Shown here piece after piece: positions 20,964-29,980 of a stretch of DNA of 64,000 bases; position 1 is the stretch's first letter; each line of letters opens with the position of its first letter. The position numbers were made by a program, and so were the translations under genes. The stretch comes from Symsagittifera roscoffensis (lineage: Eukaryota; Xenacoelomorpha; Acoela; Convolutidae), in assembly GCF_963678635.1 (NCBI RefSeq), contig NC_087066.1:6539954-6603953 (forward strand), in the 5' to 3' direction. Under the pieces are notes generated by a model. That model made no database searches. It worked only from the letters and a program-made list of their open reading frames with translations, and had not been told where the DNA came from.

Positions 20964-23522
20964 TGGATCGAGAATGGAGCACCTGACAAGGGAGATTTGG
21001 AAGAAGACAGCTACAAAACCCTGAAGCAATTCTACCTGAAGCGAAACGACTTGTTGTACCTGAACAAGGACGGAATCGTAGCCTGCAAACGAAAAGAGGA
21101 GGACAAGGTCCTCTATAAATACAATTCAATAGTGTTACCACAGTTGTACCAGACCGAATTGCTCTTTCGCTCACATGATCAGATGGGCCATCAAGGCGTA
21201 GACAAAGTGTATAACAGGATACAGAAACGATTCGAATGGCCGGGATTGAAGAAGGCTTGTGAGAAATGGATAGCCGCATGCCTGTCTTGTCAACAGGCGA
21301 AGGATCCCAGGAAACTAAGGTTCCCCCTACAGTCAATAGAGTCGTCGGGTTTCAACGAAGTAGTGCAAATTGATCATCAGAAAATCTGTATGACAACGAC
21401 GGGCTATAATCAGGTGCTGGTAATGATCGACCATTTTACGAAGTATGCGGAGGCAGCACCCTGCATGACTGCATCGGCAGAAGAAACATGCGATCATTTG
21501 ATAAATGTGTGGATAGCAAGGCATGGCTGCCCCATCATGTTCCAATCGGACAACGGCAAAGCATTCGTAGGTGATCTCACGAAAGAGTTAATGAAAAGGT
21601 CGCAGGTAGCGCAAGCCCACTCGACCACTTATCACCCGCAAACGAATGGCCTAGTCGAGAGGCAGAATCGCACACTGGTATCCATGTTGAGAGTCTACTG
21701 CTCACGCTACATGGATGACTGGGACAAGCACTTGCCACAACTGATGGGTGCTTACAACAGCACGGAGCATTCCACCACGGGAATAAGTCCGCATATGATG
21801 CTGACGGGTCACGAAAAAGCACTCCCGTTGACGTTCTTCTACCCTGAATATGATGGGAAGAGGACAGCACCGCAAACGTACGTGCGGGACGTTATTAGAA
21901 GACAACAGGACCTCAATGACTTATGCAGAAGGAATACGCAACAGGCGCAAATTAGACAAAAAAGGAGGTTTGATAAAAGGACAGCCGATGCAAAAGCCTA
22001 CTCAGTTGGCGATTACGTCTGGGTGTTCCAGGAAGTGGTTCCACCAAAAGGAACCAAGAAATTATTAAAGAAATGGCGTGGTCCATTTCAGATAACAGAG
22101 GTGCACCAAGGAGGTCGTTTTTATCGGCTGAGCACTGGAAGAGCGGCTCATTACGAGAATATCAAACCCCACAATGCCTCGTCAGAGGATTGGTGCTTCC
22201 CAGCGGACATGCAAGAGGGAGACTATTTGATAGTGGATCCTGCTTGTGAAGTGAATGAAAGGGGTACTCGCGACAAGAACGACGGGAATGAGGTGGTGTA
22301 CGATTGCGATCTACCACTGGATCTCGAGTTGACTGAGCGAGTAGAGGTGGACGATGAAACTCTACCCTATGCCGAAGAAGACTGGGACTGCCCGGAACAA
22401 ACCGAAATTGACAAAGGAATACAGCCTGACTTTCCTCTCGCTATGGAAACACGCCAAAGCAAGAGAGGAAAAAACCAGAAGAAATACAATCCGTACGGCG
22501 AGGACTTCGTTGTAGACAGGATAGTAGTGAGTGATGTCATAGACTCGCTGGTGGGACTGGACGAAGTGGCGATGATAGAAGAAATCGACCTTGTGAACGA
22601 TATGGATCAAGATTGGATCGACGATCGATCAGAACCGGAAGTGGAGTTCGAACAAGAGGCGGAACAGACTCATGAGCAAGAACTAACAAACTTGCGCGTG
22701 CTTGAATGGCTCCATGATTTGCCGACAGATCCAAAAGAGACGATCCTGACGATTCAGGACGTCGATAGAGACGGCGTCAAATACATCAGTCATGACAATA
22801 CCAAGTCCAACTGGGTCGCCCCAGATGGTCCTCTACGTGTTCCACAATCCAACCTTGATCGCCTAGACTTTGGGCGATCGACGGGGACGTCGATGGATAT
22901 TTTTGTCCGGGGAGTGGGGGTAGGACTCACCCACACCGAAAATCTGATAATAAAAAAATTGAAATCGGCAAGAGAAACCGGAGAACTAGAGACAGAGGGC
23001 GAGAATGCTAAAAAACCAACTTTTGGACGAATCTTTGAATCGTATTTTGATCTACCGAACCATTATTCGAACAATATCGTCATAACGGACAGCGATTTCA
23101 TACTCACGGAACGCACGTGCGCCATAGCGATAACCGCGGACGTAAGCTTCAAAACAGCACTAGCGGCTGACTTCAAGAGAGAGTATAAAAATATCGAGTT
23201 TTTGTGGAAACAGAGGCCTGGTGTAGGAGGAATGATAGCGTTGCCCCCTGTTGCATCACAGATACCAGGGAAATATTTGTGTTTTTTGGTTACGAAAGCT
23301 ACTGATAGGCAACACGTGAATCCGGAGAGCTTGGTATTGGCCTTGACTCGACTTAGGGATTTCCTGGTTGAGAGAGGTGTGACCTCTCTCTCGTTACCAG
23401 TTTATGATCCCAATAGAGGGAAGCTACACCCGAGAGAGTTGTACGCTCTTGTGCATGTGATATTTTCAGAGACTGACATAGAAGTTTACTTACATAAAAA
23501 ATACTATCTGAGTATATGCTAA
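20964..23522 (+). CDS. Element A integrase with C-terminal extension and macro-like domain
   Basis: In frame 3, in frame with the preceding RT once the TGA is disregarded. The HHCC zinc finger spans about 21170-21290. The catalytic core has Asp 21372-21374, Asp 21549-21551 and Glu 21657-21659, with 35 residues between the last two (DD35E). A GPF module (Lys-Trp-Arg-Gly-Pro-Phe, about 22075) follows; I see no chromodomain. After it comes an acidic extension of about 300 residues, unusual for gypsy elements, then a macro-like domain to the TAA at 23520-23522. Integrase would insert the DNA copy. All catalytic residues are present. Confidence 0.88.
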   Translation, partial: WIENGAPDKGDLEEDSYKTLKQFYLKRNDLLYLNKDGIVACKRKEEDKVLYKYNSIVLPQLYQTELLFRSHDQMGHQGVDKVYNRIQKRFEWPGLKKACEKWIAACLSCQQAKDPRKLRFPLQSIESSGFNEVVQIDHQKICMTTTGYNQVLVMIDHFTKYAEAAPCMTASAEETCDHLINVWIARHGCPIMFQSDNGKAFVGDLTKELMKRSQVAQAHSTTYHPQTNGLVERQNRTLVSMLRVYCSRYMDDWDKHLPQLMGAYNSTEHSTTGISPHMMLTGHEKALPLTFFYPEYDGKRTAPQTYVRDVIRRQQDLNDLCRRNTQQAQIRQKRRFDKRTADAKAYSVGDYVWVFQEVVPPKGTKKLLKKWRGPFQITEVHQGGRFYRLSTGRAAHYENIKPHNASSEDWCFPADMQEGDYLIVDPACEVNERGTRDKNDGNEVVYDCDLPLDLELTERVEVDDETLPYAEEDWDCPEQTEIDKGIQPDFPLAMETRQSKRGKNQKKYNPYGEDFVVDRIVVSDVIDSLVGLDEVAMIEEIDLVNDMDQDWIDDRSEPEVEFEQEAEQTHEQELTNLRVLEWLHDLPTDPKETILTIQDVDRDGVKYISHDNTKSNWVAPDGPLRVPQSNLDRLDFGRSTGTSMDIFVRGVGVGLTHTENLIIKKLKSARETGELETEGENAKKPTFGRIFESYFDLPNHYSNNIVITDSDFILTERTCAIAITADVSFKTALAADFKREYKNIEFLWKQRPGVGGMIALPPVASQIPGKYLCFLVTKATDRQHVNPESLVLALTRLRDFLVERGVTSLSLPVYDPNRGKLHPRELYALVHVIFSETDIEVYLHKKYYLSIC
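22874..22915 (+). promoter_or_regulatory. Internal copy of the 3' PPT neighbourhood
   Basis: This 42-base stretch ends in TTGTCCGGGGAGT and resembles 33532-33571, the 40 bases before the 3' LTR, at about 33 of 40 aligned positions, with mostly G/A and C/T differences. C keeps both copies (51426-51467 and 41470-41509). It may act as an internal plus-strand priming site; that is inference. Confidence 0.5.
23075..23519 (+). other. Macro-like domain at the C-terminus of Pol
   Basis: The last 148 or so residues follow the layout of OARD1/Poa1p-type macro domains: a strand with Ala-Ile-Ala-Ile then Ala-Asp-Phe-Lys-Arg-Glu-Tyr; Tyr-Leu-Cys-Phe-Leu-Val-Thr-Lys; a helix Leu-Ala-Leu-Thr-Arg-Leu-Arg-Asp-Phe-Leu; Ser-Leu-Ser-Leu-Pro; and a closing helix and strand with Val-Ile-Phe ... 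Ile-Glu-Val-Tyr. The glycine-rich loops that hold ADP-ribose in active members are poorly kept, so binding may be lost or altered. C has the same domain but with a stop and a deletion; B lost it. Assignment is from family knowledge, not a search. Confidence 0.6.
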
Positions 23523-23985
23523 GAATTGCGCTCGGCGATAAGTGGTTTTTATTAGGTTATTCGATAAGAATTAGAGTCAAGTTTAGGTTAGGTTAGGTTT
23601 TAGGTACAGTATTAGGGATTGTGTTTCTATGTGATAGTATAGGTGTGTGATGTTTATGTGTTTATGTTATGTTATTGTTATGATAGGTTTTATGTTTGTG
23701 TCATAAAAGACCTGGGGCACTCCAGGTCATCAAGGTGACAGCGCACATTTGTGCTACCCTGACGCAGATAAAGGTGGACGATCCACCTTGGTGCTAAAAT
23801 TTTCAATCGGAATTGAAAAAAGAATTTCAATGGAGAGTTTTAAAGAATTGATTGATGTTGTATCCAAAAATGATGGTTCTAAGTCGCGACTTGTTTTTTA
23901 GATCTTGATTGATCACAAATTGTTTATTGAATTCATTGAATCAAACGAAGAATCCACACGACGACAAGAATCAACACGATAAGAA
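23523..23985 (+). other. Spacer between Pol and ORF2
   Basis: 463 bp with no gene. The first half is AT-rich; the second half holds three hairpins (listed next). There is no clear internal promoter. How ORF2 is expressed (splicing, internal entry or reinitiation) is not evident. The short TTAGG run at about 23587 is not kept in C. Confidence 0.7.
23709..23789 (+). other. Three consecutive hairpins before ORF2
   Basis: GACCTGG/CCAGGTC (23709-23728), a GCACA/TGTGC stem inside an AGGTGACAG...CTACCCT context (about 23734-23760), and AAGGTGGA/TCCACCTT with a 3-base loop (23771-23789). Element C keeps all three at about 50562-50645, with the first stem weakened. Confidence 0.6.
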
Positions 23986-24574
23986 ATGGGTGACACGAAC
24001 GAACTCATGGAATTCCTCTCAGCGAGTCTAGGAGCGACTCTAGACGAGATCTATCAGCGGCTGATCGATTGTGATTTCACACGAGAAGACCCGGGGTTGG
24101 CGATGTTTGTGGTCGCACTCCTCAATGCACTAGGACGAGAGGGTCGAGGGAACCCTCCTACAGAAGTCGTGTTGATGTTGGCCTTCGGTGAGTCCGGGAC
24201 CGTCGAGAGAGGCCGAAACCGATTGATGAGATGGAGGCGTGGAGAAATGTCTGGCCACGACCTGGCTTGTGAGCCAGGACTAGGTGAGCAAAGGGACCAC
24301 CGGCTAGGTGAGATGCCCTTAGCCGTCCAACCTGCGCAGCCACTCATCGGAGCGAAGAGACAACGTGATGGGCCAGGCCCGTCACACTCGGTCGACTCTC
24401 CAACAGCTGCTCCTCCCGCGAAGAGAGTGAGAGTGAGCGAGATAGAGATCCAGACGTCGGAGACGATTGAGACACTGGAGAAGAAGGAGAGAGATCAGAG
24501 CGAGCTGTGTGCCAAACTTCAGGAGTACAGGGCGATAGCTCGAGAGAGAGACGAATGGAAAAGAAATTTGAAGA
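23986..24574 (+). CDS. Element A ORF2, N-terminal segment
   Basis: ATG 23986 is supported by C, where ORF2 begins with the same Met-Gly-Asp-Thr-Asn-Glu. The segment starts with a helical region, continues through an Arg-rich stretch and a Pro/Ala linker with a Lys-Arg-Val-Arg-Val basic cluster (possible nuclear signal), and enters a Glu/Lys-rich coiled coil. Near 24570 a 1-bp loss relative to C shifts the frame; the open stretch then runs off-frame to a stop at 24606. I do not recognise a family for the first 130 residues. Confidence 0.75.
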
Positions 24575-24836
24575 TCTGCAGGTGGCCTACAAGGAGGATG
24601 AGATAAAGCACCTGAAGGAGCTGTATATGGCGAAGGTGAGCCAAGTGTCACCGGAAGTCCTGGCGAGCATGAGATCCTCGGAGGGATCCAACGACACGCG
24701 CCCCAAGACAACAGCGCAGGAGTTATGCGCATCGAGAGGACCTGAGGTTCTGGATTTGCGTGCATCAAGGGGGCCCGAGGCTCCTCAGCTTCGAGTCAAA
24801 GGTTCACGATACCAGACCCTTCTGACACCTATCTAG
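24575..24836 (+). CDS. Element A ORF2, coiled-coil segment in a shifted frame
   Basis: Frame 3 continues the coiled coil (Glu-Asp-Leu-Gln-Val-Ala-Tyr-Lys-Glu-Asp) seen uninterrupted in C. Near 24740-24800 A carries a near-repeat (Ala-Ser-Arg-Gly-Pro-Glu) and lacks 16 bp present in C (about 24799), which moves the true frame to frame 2. The stop at 24834-24836 is a consequence. Confidence 0.7.
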
Positions 24837-27800
24837 CTCCTCAATTCCAGGAATCATTTAACCAAGTGGCCAGAGCCGCAATGGATGAGATTAACAGAGG
24901 CACTGAGCGGACACTGGTTAGGATCGTTCCTTCCCAACGTCGTGATCATTCATCAAATAGCTCGGAGCGAACAACCCGCACGATAGCGTGTTCTGCGCCT
25001 GGTGGAGTCTTTGAGAAGTCTCGCGTGGTAGACATCAGGAAGAATCTGATGGCACGTCATCAGTTCACGCAAGTGCCAGCCGAGCCTCCTCGAGCCTGCC
25101 TGAATGACATGAGCTGGAACCCCGCCACGAACGACCAGGTAATTCCCCCAGGGAGTCGCCATTTGATCATTGGAGACAGTTTGGTGAGAGATCTGAATGA
25201 GATCTTCGTCTATGGTCAGACTACCATTCTATCCTTTGGAGGAGCCTCAGTGGCTCAGGTCATCAAAATGATGGAGTTCCAGAGCGAGGATCATCTGGAT
25301 ACATTAATAATAATGCTGGGGACCAATGACGTCTCGAGAGCCCCCGTGACTCCGGAGAACAAGTGGGAACCTCTATTGGTGTGTCTCTTGAACGAATTGA
25401 AAGAAAAGTACAGACCCAAGCTCGTGATCTTGTGCACTATACCACCAAATCCTTTGGTGGGCACCATAGCTGCAGATTTCATGAATGGCAACGTGACGCG
25501 GTGGAATGAAATGACCCGCAGTCTGGCGAGGAACAACCCTGGCGAGTTGCGACTCCTGGATCTCGAAAATATGCTGCGCATGACTGACCACATCGCGCTC
25601 ACTAAAGATGGAGTGCACTTCAATACCCAACGAGGGAGGCATTGGATTAAAAATGTGTTTCAGACGCAATTGAGGGAAGCGGAGCAAGAGTCGAGGGCGA
25701 TCGGTTCTTTGACTCGGACCAATTCGACCGGAGAGAGTAGAATAAGGGCAACCGTGCCCGAATCCCTCGCCAACCGTCTAGGGCCCTTGGCAACGGAGAC
25801 GGTTGGAGCCGCAACCGTTGCTCCGAGCTCAAACGTGAGAGACAGGCTAGGGACTGCTCCTCCTCCCAGGCCGCAATCGATTGGAAGCCGACTCGGCAGA
25901 TCGGTGGAACAGAACAACAGGAATAACTCCCAGACCGCGTCTAGGAGGAACGATCCGCCTGCCACGACAAATCCTGCTTCGACAGCAGGACCGTCTACAA
26001 GTACCGTGCCAGCGGAGGGAATCGAATCAGGCAGCAGGCTGCTTTGGAATAGATCAGATCCTAGTCATTGGGGTCAGTATAAGACGGACATGTCGGCGAA
26101 ATTGAACATGAATACCTTGACGTGTCGGGAGGACGCAATGAGAATGACTGGCGGAGAAAGTCCCACAGTATCGCGACTTTATCGGATACCGGGCGTGGAT
26201 TGGCTGCTAGCAGAGCAGGAGAAATTCAGCTCCTCGACCTCACTCCGACATGTAGACTTGAATGGATTGCCTCATGACAATACCTTTGGTCCTTTAAACA
26301 CCCGGTCGCTCACCGATGTTCGAGATAGGACCCGGGAAAGGACGCCACCTGCTCGCAAGGGCAAATTCCAGATGGAGAACAAGCCCAATAACAAGCATCA
26401 CAAGATGTATAGGCAATTCGCTAAACCACCCGGTCAGACGCCTGGCGAGTTTTCGAGGGACTACCCCCGAACTACAACAGTGGTTGGAGACGATAAGAGA
26501 TATGGGAACCTGAAGGCCCCAATAGGCGATGGCCTTTTAGCAGCTTATGATCCCTTGGACATGAAGGCTGCCAAGTATCTGATTGTGGCCGGCTCCGATT
26601 ATCTCTACACGCCCCGTTCTCTCTTTTGGCCCGATGTGATTTTCTTGACGGCACCTAAATTGGACTGGGGACAAGCAATCGGCATGATGATAAGTGTGCG
26701 AAGGGTGGTCAGTATGGAGCCACAGGTAATAGTGATTGCATGCTCAAATGATCATCTGCAAAGCAGGGGCTTATTGTCACGTCTGACGGATGGGTCGATC
26801 CCGAGTAACGAGGTTATAGGGGAGGCGATAATGACACTGCTCTCGGCGATGGCCGAGGTAGAGGCAGCAGCAAGACAACGCTTCACCATGAATGTGGTGA
26901 AGGTGATCTTTGTATTGTCACCAGGCTACGCTGCGTTGCCAAAACCCCTTCAATTTGTGTACACAATGGTCACAACGATAGCAGAGGGGATATTCAACGT
27001 GATAATTCCTGCCCCGAACAGAGTAGTAGACCCAGATAATTACTACCCATCCCGATCTGAGCTTCCCGCTGTTTGGGCTGACATTTCCAATGCCATACAA
27101 GGGCTCAAAGATTGTAGCACAACTCGGTTGGTGCTAGATGAAGTTCTGGGGTTGGAGCTGTCCAACTTCGCCAGATTACTGAAGCTAATACCAGGGGTAG
27201 ATGACGATCATCTGTTAGTACAACAGGTGGCTGATGATCTCTGGTTCAGACAGATGGATCAGGCAGAGAATGAGCAGGGAAGGATGATCAGAAAGAACAT
27301 GACGTCAGCGGAGGACGACCTCATGGCAATGGCTTTGCGTACGAAGCCGCACAACAACGTATGGTTGTATTTGTCACCGAGGCTGAGCACCTTGGGTGAG
27401 GTCGCGTTCGAGCATGCGCCGGCAATAATTAAAGAGATACACGTGTATCTGAAGAATCTATTTGATGCCCGGGAGTTTGCTGGAGGCAAGATGTTGAAAA
27501 TGATGCAAGACGTAAACACGATGTCGCTGGACAAGTTCCAAGCTGACGTGCTGGCCACGAAGGCACAGTATGAACGATCAGATGCTATCTTGGGTGGAAT
27601 GGGAGTGGTATGGACGCCATCTTTCCTATCGACGTGCTATCCGAAGGCATCTAGGAACCTGATCGCGAGTTTCGTCAAGGACATCAGGAAGTTGTCGATT
27701 GGCCTGGTGCTAGCCTATTATGTGACATTTGGTCATGAAAACTTTGTGAAAGGACCGGCAAACCTCTTTACCCAAGCGTTGGCAGATTTGAGATTGGATG

Positions 27801-27964
27801 GACTCCTGAATCTGATTGCCATGACCTACGGTCGACTGGGTGACTTGCTTGTGCTGCTGCGTTACCCTGAACAACTCCTGGGAACAAGTCGCGAGTTCAA
27901 CGCGCAGTTGGAAACCGCCTCGCTCAGGAAGATGAAAGACTGGAGGACTCTCCTGCTTCAATAA
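24800..27964 (+). CDS. Element A ORF2, SGNH hydrolase segment and following region
   Basis: Frame 2. An SGNH/GDSL hydrolase domain lies at about 25150-25680: block I Gly-Asp-Ser-Leu at 25171-25182, block II in Phe-Gly-Gly-Ala-Ser, block III Gly-Thr-Asn-Asp at about 25319-25330, and block V Asp-Gly-Val-His at 25607-25618. All four canonical blocks are present, so an esterase-like activity is plausible; the substrate is unknown. A Pro/Arg/Ser-rich linker follows, then a second alpha/beta-looking region (about 26570-27100; Ala-Gly-Ser-Asp, Ala-Cys-Ser-Asn-Asp, Leu-Ser-Pro-Gly-Tyr) and a helical region I do not recognise. It ends at TAA 27962-27964, where C encodes Tyr. Confidence 0.82.
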   Translation, partial: RFTIPDPSDTYLAPQFQESFNQVARAAMDEINRGTERTLVRIVPSQRRDHSSNSSERTTRTIACSAPGGVFEKSRVVDIRKNLMARHQFTQVPAEPPRACLNDMSWNPATNDQVIPPGSRHLIIGDSLVRDLNEIFVYGQTTILSFGGASVAQVIKMMEFQSEDHLDTLIIMLGTNDVSRAPVTPENKWEPLLVCLLNELKEKYRPKLVILCTIPPNPLVGTIAADFMNGNVTRWNEMTRSLARNNPGELRLLDLENMLRMTDHIALTKDGVHFNTQRGRHWIKNVFQTQLREAEQESRAIGSLTRTNSTGESRIRATVPESLANRLGPLATETVGAATVAPSSNVRDRLGTAPPPRPQSIGSRLGRSVEQNNRNNSQTASRRNDPPATTNPASTAGPSTSTVPAEGIESGSRLLWNRSDPSHWGQYKTDMSAKLNMNTLTCREDAMRMTGGESPTVSRLYRIPGVDWLLAEQEKFSSSTSLRHVDLNGLPHDNTFGPLNTRSLTDVRDRTRERTPPARKGKFQMENKPNNKHHKMYRQFAKPPGQTPGEFSRDYPRTTTVVGDDKRYGNLKAPIGDGLLAAYDPLDMKAAKYLIVAGSDYLYTPRSLFWPDVIFLTAPKLDWGQAIGMMISVRRVVSMEPQVIVIACSNDHLQSRGLLSRLTDGSIPSNEVIGEAIMTLLSAMAEVEAAARQRFTMNVVKVIFVLSPGYAALPKPLQFVYTMVTTIAEGIFNVIIPAPNRVVDPDNYYPSRSELPAVWADISNAIQGLKDCSTTRLVLDEVLGLELSNFARLLKLIPGVDDDHLLVQQVADDLWFRQMDQAENEQGRMIRKNMTSAEDDLMAMALRTKPHNNVWLYLSPRLSTLGEVAFEHAPAIIKEIHVYLKNLFDAREFAGGKMLKMMQDVNTMSLDKFQADVLATKAQYERSDAILGGMGVVWTPSFLSTCYPKASRNLIASFVKDIRKLSIGLVLAYYVTFGHENFVKGPANLFTQALADLRLDGLLNLIAMTYGRLGDLLVLLRYPEQLLGTSREFNAQLETASLRKMKDWRTLLLQ

Positions 27965-29980
27965 CTCTTACAACAGAACAGAAGCGTCACGGGAGAAGAT
28001 AAGGTGGCGACGAATGCGGGCGAGTGCAAGCAGTATTGTGGCATGCCCTTACTGACGGACTTAGCTGTCATGATGCGGATTGATCCGTTGGCTCTGGTCC
28101 ACGGGCTGAGGGAATTCGTCACAGTGGTATATGGACCGGTGATGTCTTTTGCGTTCCCGGATGCGCAAGTTAAAGCGTACAGGAATTCGGTGTTGTACGT
28201 CAACCTGGTCTCAGTCGTGGATTGTTCCGTGCTGAATTGGGTAGAGCAGAGTGAACTGAGAAGGCTGGCTAGCGACGATAGGCTGTTCGGAAGAATAGCA
28301 GAGCCAGGCTGGGTGTTGATGGACTTCAACAACCACTTCAAGTGCCGAATGGGCCGTGAGGATCTGTCCCACATCCAGTTCAACCCAAAATTTTGGAATT
28401 TGAGACCAGTGGTGAACGATACAGGAGAGGCTGTGGGAGTACCTCAATTGCCAGGAGCCTACGCCCACGCGAAAGAGAATCAACAAACATGGCTTCCTGG
28501 GTCCAGGCCGCTGCCGGACCAATGCCCTCGATATCCACCGATAAGGAGGATGTTGTTGGGAGTCACATCTCCCATCATTGCCCCTCGCATCGGAGCAGCT
28601 CGTGACACAGAGAAGAGAATGCTGAAGTGGAGTGGAGGGATGGAGCCGCGCTTCATCAGCTGGAACGCTGCCGCCGCGCACACGTTTGACTTCTCATTCC
28701 CCGATGCTTGGAGCAGGAAAAAGATCAAGGCACTACCCTCCAGGAGACCAGAGGTCTCGGCTGAAACGTGGAACGAAGTGTATTCTCCCACGGATGACTT
28801 ATCGAGACTGAAGTGGTCAGGAGAAGCGAAAGTAGTGATGCTGGAGGTGGCAAGGGAGAGCAGAGGAGGCTCATATATAACGATAGAAGACCTGGCTCCA
28901 CATGGCGAGGAGTTAGTAGAATTCCTGGTGGATGATGAATTGTTTTATCACGCAGGAGACATGACCGTACCGGCTCGGCCGGATTCGGGCACAGACGCAC
29001 GTCAAGGACCCTCGGGACCCAAGCCGAAGCCTGATGCGGATGACGATGAATTGATGGATCAGGACGATAATGATGAAGAGACCGGAAGTAAGACTGAAAA
29101 ACCGGGAGAGACCGATCTAGGAGCGTTGGAGAGGGACTTGCTAGAATACCGGTTCAGTGAAGACGACGATGGGGAAGTCGATGGGAGTTTATTGCTGATG
29201 GCACCATCGTCCTTCATGTCTCCTACAAAGGAGGCGTCGGCCGATCTATCTCCGATGGACCCAATAAGCCAGGCTAGAGAGTGCCGAAGCAGGGATCCGC
29301 AGAGACTGCTTCATGAATCACCGAGGAGGAGGAAAATCGAAGAGTCGATGAAGATATCATTCCTCAGTACGTTACCAGAAGAGGAATGGGAAAGATATCA
29401 AATGGAACTGGAAGGCAAGACAGGAGCAACCTGGAGCCGAGTGAACTTCATGGAAAAATTGTGGGACGTGATACGACGATATGGGACACAATCCATAATG
29501 AAGGTGGGATTGAATCAACCCATCATGCGTGAGGTCCTGGAGAAAATAGTGAGCTCCATGGAGTCGGATGTTCTGACCAAGTCAGTTACAGAAGACAGTG
29601 CCGATGACCAGCAGGGCACAAAAAAGTTACTTGTTAGACGAGCCAAAAAAGGGCTGAAGAGACTGAAAGGAAAGACAGGGAGTCGAGTCGTGAACCAGAG
29701 GGTGGTGAAGTCAAAAGCCAAGACCGTGGTGACCTCTCTGATTAGTACGGGTCGGTCAGGCGAGAGCGGGCAAGGAGATGGTGCGACACCAGCCGGGGGA
29801 GAAAAAGAAAACCTGATACCCCCTATGCTCTTGGCAGGTCTGACCGTAACCGCCACAAGGTCGAAGAAGACGGCGCGAACCCTGGCAGACACTAAGTTAG
29901 AAATGGAAATCATCAGTCAATGTGGATCTGGAGGACTTGAAGATTATAGGCCCTCGCGAATCAACATGGCCAAGTTATAA
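27965..29980 (+). CDS. Element A ORF2, middle segment of unknown function
   Basis: The frame is the same as the hydrolase segment, and C shows that it is one protein with it. It contains a globular first part, then a strongly acidic Asp/Glu stretch (about 29030-29100) and a Lys/Arg-rich segment (about 29620-29720) that could bind nucleic acid. It ends at TAA 29978-29980. C has a TAG two codons earlier in the alignment (minus strand of 44725-44727) and reads Lys at A's TAA position, so two different stops fall within three codons of each other. Confidence 0.75.
   Translation, partial: LLQQNRSVTGEDKVATNAGECKQYCGMPLLTDLAVMMRIDPLALVHGLREFVTVVYGPVMSFAFPDAQVKAYRNSVLYVNLVSVVDCSVLNWVEQSELRRLASDDRLFGRIAEPGWVLMDFNNHFKCRMGREDLSHIQFNPKFWNLRPVVNDTGEAVGVPQLPGAYAHAKENQQTWLPGSRPLPDQCPRYPPIRRMLLGVTSPIIAPRIGAARDTEKRMLKWSGGMEPRFISWNAAAAHTFDFSFPDAWSRKKIKALPSRRPEVSAETWNEVYSPTDDLSRLKWSGEAKVVMLEVARESRGGSYITIEDLAPHGEELVEFLVDDELFYHAGDMTVPARPDSGTDARQGPSGPKPKPDADDDELMDQDDNDEETGSKTEKPGETDLGALERDLLEYRFSEDDDGEVDGSLLLMAPSSFMSPTKEASADLSPMDPISQARECRSRDPQRLLHESPRRRKIEESMKISFLSTLPEEEWERYQMELEGKTGATWSRVNFMEKLWDVIRRYGTQSIMKVGLNQPIMREVLEKIVSSMESDVLTKSVTEDSADDQQGTKKLLVRRAKKGLKRLKGKTGSRVVNQRVVKSKAKTVVTSLISTGRSGESGQGDGATPAGGEKENLIPPMLLAGLTVTATRSKKTARTLADTKLEMEIISQCGSGGLEDYRPSRINMAKL

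Noticed and set aside
23581-23607. Short TTAGG run resembling an arthropod telomere repeat
   Set aside because: Only about three units, and the equivalent place in element C does not keep it.
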